A stretch of 64,000 bases of DNA, from assembly GCA_029449235.1 (NCBI GenBank), contig JANATG010000007.1, forward strand, positions 186,001 to 250,000. Direction: 5' to 3'. Position numbers and translations under genes: made by a program. Position 1 is the stretch's first letter; every line of letters begins with the position of its first letter. Below, piece by piece: positions 34,489 to 44,529 of this stretch. The DNA comes from Linnemannia schmuckeri. Lineage: Eukaryota > Mortierellomycota > Mortierellomycetes > Mortierellales > Mortierellaceae. Below the pieces are notes generated by a model. That model searched no databases, was not told the origin of the DNA, and saw nothing but the letters and a program-made list of their open reading frames with translations.

Positions 34489-34590
34489 AGGTGCGAAGGG
34501 ACAGATAGGGTCCGCTTTTACCCTCATCACACAGGGTTCGGATTTAATCTCATAGGTAACGGCAGTTGCGTGTGTGCTTACGCATCCGTA
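34489..34590 (-). repeat. tRNA-like short repeat, copy 2
   Basis: A diverged relative of 34234-34327 in the same orientation: minus strand starts ACGGATGCGTAAGCA, contains GATGAGGGTAAAAGC and ends ATCTGTCCCTTCGCACC. Only the ends and the block beside the B-box-like region are conserved; the middle differs, and the B-box match is lost. Confidence 0.4.
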
Positions 34591-35226
34591 CAATTTAATA
34601 GTGATGCATGTCTTTATACCCTTCCTTTTGCTTTCTTTGCGGGACAAAGGATGAACAAAAATTGTCAGAAAATTCAAGAAAAAAAAGGAACATGGGTATG
34701 AAGTCTCGAAGAGTGAAATGGCAGAGCCACCCTGAAAAAATTTAATTGACGCGGGAGATCGAGGGAGGCGGTGATACGACCAGTATAAGTTGGAAGCTTC
34801 GTGGAAGAGTTTTGTATCGTAATCTCTCTTCTCCCTTGCTGAGATGTGAAACGGAATGTGAGAAAGCAAAAAAAAAAAAAAAAAATTCGCTTGAACTGGA
34901 CCGAGAGAGGTTCAATTTGTACGGGGATGGAGCAATGCATTAATATGTGTCATAGTTCTGGAGAAAAAAAAGAAGAGGAAACAGCTCAAAGAAATATCCA
35001 GCTGCAGTTGACAACAACCCTAGGAGATACGAAAAAAAAAAAAACTAAAAAAAGTGCTTCACTAATCATCCAGAAAAAACGAATAATTTTATCCTACGCC
35101 TGCCAACTCGAAAATACAGAGGATTTCCTTACACGCGTCAACCACCGCACTCATTCAAGCAATAAAAGCTAACCATCGATTTCGTTCAATTTACTTGGTC
35201 ACATCTCACGTTTTTATCGCTCTTCT

Positions 35227-35430
35227 CGCCCCCATGCGGTCAGTTTTTTTTGTTCGTCTCGTTCTTCTCGCTTCCGTATGGCCAGTTTTTCTTGTTTTCG
35301 TTTTTTTTCACTCCCATGTAGCTAGTTTTTCTCATTCTTATGGTTTTTTTTGGCCCCCATGTACCTCGTTTTTCTCGATTTTCCGTTGTTCCCGCCCACA
35401 TGTGTCTTCCCATTTTCTCGTTCCTCCTAT
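35227..35430 (+). repeat. Degenerate 40-43 bp minisatellite
   Basis: About five drifting units, each with CCCCATG(T/C) followed by AG-TTTTT-CTCGTT-type sequence (unit starts near 35227, 35267, 35309, 35352, 35391). Poly-T runs separate the units. On the reverse strand it translates as a Lys/Asn/Gly-rich frame that is not a gene. Confidence 0.65.
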
Positions 35431-38400
35431 TTTTCATCTCTCCCTTTCTCGTTTCTCTGTCTCTAAGTGGGAATTTTCTTCGTCTCAGTCACATGTAGCT
35501 CAATACCTTTGATGTAAAGTCGTTTCCTTGAGAGAAAATTGTGCGCCCTTCTTCGTGTCCTGTCATACATGCCTTATCACCCGTCGTGTACGTTTTTGTT
35601 GACTCTCATTTCATACTCGCGGAGATAAAGAAACAGCCGAAAAAATCGCATCCAGGGACATGTCGTAGTAGAACTTTCTACCTTCCTGAGTGCAAAAAAT
35701 CAATGGTTGTCCTTACTGGTCTTCTGCTCTGTCGAGGCTTGGGGATACCTGTCCTTGTACTGGCACTGAAAAAGGAGCGAAAAGATTGTCAAGCCCCAAA
35801 GTGTCGGGATGCGGATCTACTGACGTACTGGCAACAATGATGAACGAGATGTGGTTCCTTCCTGCCATTTGCTGAATCAACCCTCGATTCCTGCCGTTGT
35901 GGGCTCCTGGTCTCCGAGTGTTCTTCGATGTATGTCTTTGCCAGTGAATGCCTTCATCTTCCTGATGTCTTGTAAGTGGTGATTGGTGGGATGATCGCTG
36001 TGTTCATTATTGAAACGTCCAGGAAAATTGAGCCAGGACGCATCCCTCATATTTTCCCTTATCTTCTGGACTGCTTTTATCAGCGACACGATCATTGAAC
36101 ACCTTGTTGGTGTCAGCCATTCGCATTCACAGCATCTTACTATCACCAAGTAGAATAATGCTAGGCGAGTGGTAGGCGAGGCTGAACCTATCATACCAGT
36201 GGTAAATATTACCTACTATCACTATTCTTTCGCCTACAAAGCGGTAAGCCCAGACCTCTTCGTCTCACGTTCTAGCGATCATGGCCGTTGGCGACTATTT
36301 TTCCCGTCACCTATGAAGGAAATGAAGGCTAGAAGGCGAGAAGGCAAACAGCATTGATATTAAGGTTGATCGATGTACCAGCTGCGCTCGTCGCATGCAC
36401 TTGGCTTCTCAAAGTGACAGGGGTCCCCTGTTGGTTTTATGTTTGATGAATAATTCTTTATGCGCTTTAAGACGACCAACCTGGGTTTGGGGACGACAAA
36501 TTGAGCATTTTGCTCAATGTATGCATGTAAAACATGCGGGTATATTGTGGTGGTGGTTGGTTCATTGCACATGCACAGTTCATGGTGAAGGGGATGTGAT
36601 GGGGTAAATTTGTTTTAGCGTTGGAAACAGGAGGGCTAAATGCATAGCATGAACTCCATATCCTGTTGTCTATGCTTTATGGTGCATGTCCCTGCGCCTG
36701 GCGGGGTTTTTGACATATTGACAATATACTCTCATAAACGTTCTCTTTGGCCGACATGGTTCCTTACATTCAATTCACCCCTTCACCCTGAAAAAATCAC
36801 AGAGGGAGCAAGACAATGAGTTCACATGTAGAGGAGGCGTATCCTGTTGGGGGAGGATGGCAAAAATAAGCCGGAAGAGTTGAATAAACCTCCTACCCAA
36901 CCATTCATCCTTCTTTAATGTCTTTGGATGAACCAAAAGATGTTCCTCGTGTTTGAAAACAAAGAGAAGTCATTAGACTGAGCAATCGCTGTTTGTGTGC
37001 GTGTGCGTATGAGTATGCAGCGGTAAATCAGTAAGTCCTTATATTTTGAGCTCTTAATCGAAAGAAGGAAGGAAGCGGAATATGAGAATGAGGGGGGAGG
37101 GGAACCGACAGGAACCTGGTCTGTGCTTTGTTGGTCTTTCTAATGAAGAACCTGGGTAAAGGTCGCTCCAGAAAAAGTAGTGATCGAAGGCGAGGAGTCG
37201 CGTTTTGCGCATGTGTAGATTCTAGAGGGGGTCAATGATGGCCTAAGAGTAAAAGACTAGAGGTGCATGTAACATCAAGTGAGTGATTCGATCTTTGAAG
37301 GTCTAGAAGGTTGTAGCAAAGAAAGGAAGTTCGTTGTCGAAAGCGCATGCTTCTGGATCTGGCCTCTGCTCTTCTGGCGATCGGAACAGCTACTTCTCAC
37401 AAGACGAAAAGCCTGATCCGCGCCCGTTCACTCGCAAGGCGGCCCTGAGCGATATCATTTTTTCACGCTGCACGTCTGTGTGTGTATCCCGTGTATGGGT
37501 AGGGTAGAGAGCTTTTAAAGTTCTTGTGGATTTTGGAAGTGAACAAAAACACAAAAAGTGAGCCGCTCGGTTCGGAGGCTCCAATTATTTATTTATCTCG
37601 CTTCCACCCCTTTCTCCTTCCTCTCCAGTGGAGAAAAAGGTACCTTGCTCGGGCGGGTTGTGGGGTGAGCCGAAGTACACAAAGAGATTAGAAAAGAAGT
37701 GACAAGTGGAGGGATGGAGGCGAAGGCTCTACCCTTTGCGCTCGCTCAGTTCGCTCGATCCCATGGAGACAAAGAGGTTCATGCGTTCGGCGATGGTCAT
37801 ATGCAAAAGCTTTTTTTTGGATTCTTTTGGGTCTGGTTTTTAAATGCAGATTAAAGGGCAATGTGATCAGGTACAGAAAAAAAGGGGAAAGAATGATCCA
37901 AAGGTCAAAAACCAAGGGGCCACTTTAGTCATATTTTCGTTCGTTTCACCCATGGAAGAATAGCAAGGCGTGTTCGTTATTAGCAAAGAGTCGAACTAAG
38001 ATAGACATCTGAAAGTCACTCATCCATGTTGTTTTGTGGCATAGCATTTTCTATTTTTTTCTGTGTTCTATTGCTCATTGATCCCATTCAGTTTTAATTG
38101 TACCTATTAAAATGCTCAATGTGCCAACAGACGTCCTCATGGATGCTTGTTGTCCCTGTCCACTTCTTATCATTGCGTCCTTCATTCCCTACCTCGTCTT
38201 GACTCTTTTGTATCATTCTTATATTGTCCATGGAAAGTACACAAAAATAATAAAAAAAAACTACCCCAGAGCTGTGGTGATGAGTAGCGTGCTATCTTGT
38301 TTTTCTATCGACACCAACTCAAGGAGTAATGCGTGGACATTTCATTCATTGGATCAGCATGTGTTTGATTTGTTTGTTTGTTCGTATATTCTTGTGGGAC

Positions 38401-40837
38401 ACAAAAGCACTCAAGCACACTAGCTTTGTTGTTTTCCTTTAATGCGGTGTTCATTTGTTGGGAGATACCCTCGTACTGTTGCACGACCCTGGCTTTGTCA
38501 AAAATATCAATCGTTTGTGCCTTGTTTCCTTTTTTCTTTGATAGAGAGGAGTCAGACATGTGCATTTGTTTATTGTTTTTCCTACTGCTCCTGGATAATT
38601 GGGCTAATTTTGAGTTATGTTTGTGTGGGTGTGGTGCACACATGCATTGCTACTTGTTGTTGTTTCTATTATTGTTGTGTTTCCTTTCATTTGTTGTGAG
38701 TGGATGAGAGGGATGACCTTACTTAGATCAGAATTGGAAGAGAACAAAAGCAACAACCCTAGCAAGGACAACAATAAATGACAAATGCATGATTAACATA
38801 AGCATGTCGAAAGTGCTATGCAAGATAGCCTCTTACAGCTCTCGAGAAAGTAAATGCTAGAAAGGGAGTCAATGAATTTCTCCTGGGGTTGTGAATGCAA
38901 GAGATAGAAAATCGAAGAAGAATAACAAGATATCGATGGTCGGTGGCATGATTCAGGGCGCAGAGAGCGAGAGTTGGGCGTAGAATGAATTAAGTATTGA
39001 ACAGCCGTGCACGTTGGCATACTTGTCTAGGAGTGGATATTTTAGAGTCTGGACGAACGAGGAAGATCAATGTACGCCTGTTTTCCGTTATCTCTCTTGG
39101 GACGAGAACGAGAATCTATGGAGGGGGAGGGGGATTGGGGTAGATTTTTGGAGCAGAGGGGACGAGGACGAGCACCAGAATGGATGGATGACATGTGGGG
39201 GGAGCGCTATGGATTCATCCCGCTTTTCAAGGTGGCAGCGCTAGCATGTGGGAGAAGGAAGAGGGGAACAGAACTCCGTTGAGAGTGTATGTGGAGGGAC
39301 ATTTTTTTGCGAGAAAGTGTCCTTGTGAGCCAGCAGCGCAAAAGGCGTTAGTGAAAAGCAGCAGAGAGAACCCAAGGTACAGAAACAGAGCAAATGGCGA
39401 GTTCTCCGTCTGTTTGCTTAACCCAATCCACCGACTGCACATGCATCACTTTCAACTCCCACTCCCAACCCACAACCACACCTCTGTCTGTAACACTTTC
39501 TCCGTTGGAAATCTGTGGGGGGATCAAACCAAAGGCGTGTCGCTCTTTGAAAAATGTAATGACGGACGAGAACACATTTCTTTCTTCTTTAGACCTTAAC
39601 ATACTAATAATTCGGTGCCAACGGAAAAAAGCGAGCTTTCGAGCATTCTTTTTTTCATCGCCACCCCCTGCTCTCGATCATCCACATTCACACACACACA
39701 CACAAACATGTGCATAGGAGACAATTGGACCCCAGAGGAGTGCTGACAAGAGGCAGCGAGAGGGAATGAGAAAAAGTGAAAAAAGTGACTGAGAAAGAAG
39801 TAAGGATGATGGATCATCTCATATTGCAATACTCCGAGGGAGGAAGGATTAGACCTAGATCAAAGTTGGGACTTGAATGCCAGAGCAATTGTTCCCCGCC
39901 ATTACTTGCTAGTGCTTGTTATTTTTCTATTCAACTTTCCACGGTATCCAGCTAGGCTGTTTCGAAATTAGTGTTAGCGCATGTTATGAAAATAAAGCCT
40001 GGCCGCCTAGTGGGTAACAAATAGGGGAAAGAGGAGCAATGGGCGGTTTTAGCGTGAGATTCACTTTTAAGTAAACATAAGTCGATATGGATGTATGGGT
40101 ATAGGGAAAGAAGGAGCTAGATGACTTTTGATGACAAAGAAGGAAAGCAACATCAAACGACCAACAAAAAGGAATGAAAGGCATTTTCATTCAAAGTGGC
40201 GATTTTGTTTTACGACAGCAAAGAGTACATGATCGTGGCGTGTGTTTTTTGTTTGTTTTGTCTGTTTTGACTAAGGGAAGGGAATTAATGAATGAAAGTT
40301 CGAATAACAACAAAGACTAGGCAAATAACAACAACGAACCAAAATAAAAAATAAAAAATAAAAAAAAGAAGGTTAGAAAAAATACATGTAAAGTGAAAAG
40401 GGAGGCTAACATGTCAACGTAATGGCTCATTGAATACCATTGATGTACAGTTCTTTACAATTCTTTGTTCCAACCTTCTCTGTTCTTTTTAGTCGCTTCC
40501 TATACTCTCACACTTTCGCCTTCACAAGATTTTCTTTTTTGAATCTGTCATCATAACTAAACCCGCAGCCCACAAGAAAAAGAAAAGAATCTTTTTTCTT
40601 CTTCAACCCACAAGATAAAAGGACCACAATTCTCCACAATTTTTTTTTCTTTCCTCTTCTCCTCAAGACATTCTTCACATACCTTCCTCCTTCCCTCCCA
40701 ACTCCACTACTCCAAATTACTACTCACGCTTAAGCCTCCCATACCCAACTCTCGCCTTCCAGCCTCCTCTCTGCATTTATACCCCGCTACTCTTCTTTTT
40801 TTCTCAACTCACACCCCTTTAAACACAAGTAACAATC

Positions 40838-42595
40838 ATGTCCACCTACGTTCAGCCCGTTGCCCCCACCGAAGGCCGACTTGGCCACTTGACCCCCGAG
40901 CAGACCGAGAAGCTCCAGCAGTTCTGGGTCCGTCTTTACGACATCTTTGACGGCAAGACCCAGTTTGACCAGACCGCCCCCTCGTCCTTCAAGGGTCAGA
41001 ACCGTGATGACGATACCCCCGCTACCCCTGCCCCCGAGAAGAAGTCAGGCTGGTTCGGCCGTGGCAAGGCTGCCGAGGCTCCCAAGGAGAAGGCTGCTGA
41101 GGTTGCTGCCCCTGCCCCCCGCTTCACCGGTGCCGATATCCAGAAGGCCTTCTGGAAGTTGACCATGATGGACCACCCCGACTTGATTATCCTCAAGGTA
41201 CTTTGAATGAAAAAAGGAAAAGGAAAAGGAAAAGGAAAAGGAAGTTATTTGTGATTAGGTCGGTACTCACCAATGGGAGGACAAACGGACCGTTGAAGGG
41301 GATCAAGAGAAGAGACAATTAAGATTTATGAGAGCACAATTATCACCACCAATTCTTCATTCATCATGCAAAAAAGGGGCAATTGTCACTCATCAAGCTT
41401 TTTCTATTTTTCCATTCCTTCTAGTTCATTCGTGCCCGCAAGTGGAACTTGGATGATGCCATGAAGATGTTCCTCAACGCCCTGAAGTGGCGCATTGTCG
41501 AGCGTGTCGACGAACTTATTGAGCTTTCCGACTCGGAGCTCGACGAGAAGTACCCCAAGTTCATCGAGCAGATGCGCATCGGAAAGGGTTACCTTCGTGG
41601 TGCCGATCCCCTCGGTCGCCCCATGTCCGTTGTCAACACCCGTCTTCACCATAAGAACGACCAGCCCCCAGAGACTATTCACCGCTTCACCCTCTACGTA
41701 AGTGACGCATTACATTTTTTTCACAGGAGAAAATTTAATTTCTTCAAACAATAAGGCGACTCGGCATGGAAAAAATGGTTATCCTAACACCCTTTTCGCC
41801 TTTTTTTTCCCCTTTTCAATCATACAGACCATGGAGTGCGGGCGTCTTGGTAAGTTGCCAATCAATTGCTATTTTGAATTCCATTGATCACTTCATTGCT
41901 TAGCTGCATGCTGCAACGTTTATGTTCTCGCTTTTTTCGCTCTCGTATTAACCGCTTCCCTCTTCTCGTTTCTTTTGATTCCTTCAAATCCAGTTCTGGG
42001 AGACAATGCTGAAACCGTCATCGTTATTTTTGACTTGTCGAACTTCGGTCTCGATAACATGGACTGGGGTTTCGTGCGTTTGTTCGTCCAGTGCTTCGAA
42101 TCGTACTACCCCGAGACCCTCGGAGTGTGCGTCGTCCACCGCGCACCCTTCGTCTTCTGGGGTCTCTGGAAGCTGATCCAGCCCCTCCTCGATCCCGTCG
42201 TCGCCTCTAAGTTCGTCTTCACCCGCAACAACGCCGAGCTCCATAAAGTCATCCCCCGCGAGCGCCTCCCCATCACGCACTACGAGGGTCTTGATGACTG
42301 GAAGTACGAATATGTCCCCGGCACCCCCGGCGAGAATGCCCCCATGAAGGATGTGGCCAAGAAGGAGGAGCTCGTTGCTGAGCGCCACGCTCTCGAGACC
42401 AAGTTTGAGAGTGTCACCCGCGAATGGATCAAGAACATCAACGGCAAGAACTCGTCTGAGCGTGATGAAGTCGCCAAGTCGCTGAGAGAGCAGTACACTC
42501 GCTTGACCCCCTATGTCCGCGCCAAGAACTTGTATCAGCGCTTGGGTGTTGCTCACGACGGTCAGGTCACCTGGACCTACAACGTCAAGGCTTAA
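40838..42595 (+). CDS. CRAL-TRIO (Sec14-like) lipid-transfer protein (418 aa)
   Basis: join(40838..41197, 41425..41697, 41828..41849, 41994..42595), closing at 419 codons; exon 3 is only 22 nt (TMECGRL). Residues 1-100 are a hydrophilic start with an Ala/Pro/Lys-rich insert (about 50-95). The CRAL-TRIO N-terminal helical region follows (LIILKFIRARKWNLDDAMKMF), then the lipid-binding domain: RPMSVVNTRLH, ETVIVIFDLSNFGLDNMDW, ETLGVCVVHRAPFVFWGLWK and LDPVVASKFVF. This corresponds to the family core in which a hydrophobic pocket holds phosphatidylinositol or similar lipid. C-terminal to this is a charged coiled region (about 325-395). Sec14-family proteins exchange phospholipids and couple lipid metabolism to trafficking; the exact ligand is not visible. 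A polyadenylation-type AATAAA occurs at about 42802. The strongly C-ending codon use suggests high expression. Confidence 0.92.
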
Positions 42596-43109
42596 ATCCA
42601 GCTCAGGAGTTTCAGGATCGACAACAGTCATTATCACCACAACTACCACCTTTTTGTTTTCTCGAATGCAGGCCATTCTCTCTCTCCTATTCCACTCACC
42701 AACAACCTAAAAGAAAAAGAAGAGTGCCATACCCTTGCAGCTGGATCGACATTCCCCTTTAGTTTCCGGGGAGTGAGCGATTTTGTAAAGTATTTCTATT
42801 CAATAAACCCGCTTACATATTTACAAACAATTCACACTTGATGTATTTCCATTGACGCGGAAAGTAACAAGAACTTTGAACCAGGCTGCTTTGAGCTGTG
42901 GGTGTGAGTGTACGAGAGAATGCAGAAGAGGGAAATAATTGATAGACTTAGAACAAAGATGCGGAAGTGAACTCGACAAAGTGGTGCAGGGTCTTTGGGA
43001 GCAAGTTCAACAAAAAAAAAAAATATGCACACGGAGCAAAGTATCTTTTTGATTTCTGCATTTTTCCTTCTATTGAGTGACAATCTACAAAATAGGAGTC
43101 TCTTTCAAC
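42596..43109. other. Convergent 3' region
   Basis: 3' UTR of the CRAL-TRIO gene (AATAAA near 42802) meeting the 3' end of the thioesterase gene on the other strand. No additional feature. Confidence 0.6.
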
Positions 43110-43902
43110 CTAGAGCTTGGATCCACCGCCCATTCTAGAGTCGGTGTTGAATTTGGTATGGGAGGCGGTGGCGAGGACTCTGCCGGTAGCCTTGTCCTTG
43201 AGGACAGCGGTGGTGTTGGCGAGGCCAGAGCCGACCTTGACGACCTTGCACTCGAGAAGGACGGTCATGCCCAAGGGTGCAGCCGAGACGTATGTGACGT
43301 GCAGATCGGTTGACACGCCTGCGTATTGAAAGTATTTGCCTGTTTGTTTTGTTTGTTGAAATATATTTGAGGTCCAAGTGTGTTGGGTTTGTCGTTTTGT
43401 TGTTGCGTTGTTATGTAACAATTAAAGAAGAGTCGGTTGAAGTATGCGGATCGCGCATGAAGATATTGAACGAAGGTACGAGAGAAGGTGAGAGGGTAGT
43501 TAGCCAGCTGCCAACAGTAAGCTACATGTTCCTGATTCCGTAGAGATTCGACCCCACCTCTTCGACGTTTATCCGGGACCAACTGACCCGTCTCCTTAAC
43601 CCTTCACCTTCTCTTCCCTTCACAGGAAATGCTTTCAACTTACGTTCTCGAGTAAACAAAGCAGCAGTAGTGAGATTATCGACCAAGGTAGCAATGGCAC
43701 CACCATGGAAGTTGTTTGAAAAGTTGCAATCGGATTTCTGGACGACATATTCAAAGGTGGCCGAGTCGGCATCGGCATCAACGACCTTGCTACGACCAAA
43801 AGTCTCGGGGGTGAACCCCAGGCCGTCGTCGTCTGCTCGGTTGGCGAGTTGATGCATTTGGTTCATCCAGTCTTTGAGGTGTTCGACATGTTGGGGTGCC
43901 AT
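43110..43902 (-). CDS. Hotdog-fold acyl-CoA thioesterase, ACOT13-like (155 aa)
   Basis: Complement of join(43110..43318, 43644..43902), one GT-AG intron, 156 codons. The PaaI/4HBT thioesterase signature NFHGGAIATLVDN (His66-Gly67-Gly68 and Asp75) forms the active-site turn and helix. The second half, VSTDLHVTYVSAAPLGMTV and GLANTTAVLKDKATGRVLATASHTKF, supplies the remaining hotdog strands. Length is typical of eukaryotic ACOT13-like enzymes, which hydrolyse medium- and long-chain acyl-CoAs, often in mitochondria or cytosol. No clear targeting sequence is seen; the C-terminal SKL (GGGSKL, final residues) is a perfect type-1 peroxisomal signal, so peroxisomal location is likely. It is divergently arranged with UBA2, 627 bp apart. 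Confidence 0.92.
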
Positions 43903-44529
43903 TGTAAGTGTGTGTGTGTATTGTAAAGTGGGGGAGGAGGGGAGAGTATGGAGAGAGTGAGGAAAGGAAAGCGAGAGGAATGAAAGAAGAGAGAGAGGGG
44001 TGTGAAGAGGCGTTGAATGAGTTCAAGGAACCACACAAACAGAAGCTGTCAGGTCAAAGTGTAAAGGGCAAGTCGGACTGCCGGCTCGATCACTATGCGA
44101 ATTTAAAGTTTATCAATTGGCAGGCATTTGGCACACGTCACGTGCAATCACTCAGGAACAATCACTCACATACAGCTATCGGACCGGCCCATCGAAGTGC
44201 CAGTTCACTTGCAATGAGCCCGAGGTCGCCGTCTTCACTGGTACCTACAATTTGACACATCTTTGTTGTAGGTACATTGGTTGTTAAAGCTATGAACAGG
44301 CTTAATATGTATTGAAGATAGAACGTTACTTTACCCTGGGTGACCAGAGAGATATTGAGAGGAAACGCCCATTGATTCACTCCCTTCAACATTTTGGATC
44401 CACAAGCCACACAAATCTTGCGAGCGCGACTCCGCTCTACTCTTAAACACCTACTTGCTTTGCCTTCACTTTCTACAAACGCATTCACACAAACACAAGG
44501 ACGATCACAAGGACGACAGACAGGAAGAC
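43903..44529. promoter_or_regulatory. Divergent promoter of thioesterase and UBA2, with E-box
   Basis: The 627-bp interval between the two start codons contains CACGTG at 44139-44144 (within CACACGTCACGTGC). This is the palindromic E-box bound by bHLH factors in fungi. The half near 43903 is purine-rich on plus, and the half near UBA2 is C/A-rich. No TATA box is clear. Confidence 0.45.

Larger units (their letters stand above)
33657..40837. other. Gene-poor stretch (7.2 kb)
   Basis: Contains long A-runs (34183-34224, 34430-34446, 34867-34884), a pair of short related repeats (34234-34327, 34489-34590) and a degenerate minisatellite (35227-35430), listed separately. Several apparent frames (for example 35541-35875, 36395-36607, 38378-38707, 39195-39599) lack splice logic, motifs or convincing composition. 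40600-40837 is the C/T-rich promoter of the CRAL-TRIO gene. I see no gene I can support. Confidence 0.45.

Noticed and set aside
41984..42676. 230-aa frame on the minus strand
   Set aside because: Antisense shadow of the CRAL-TRIO last exon, caused by strongly biased third positions.
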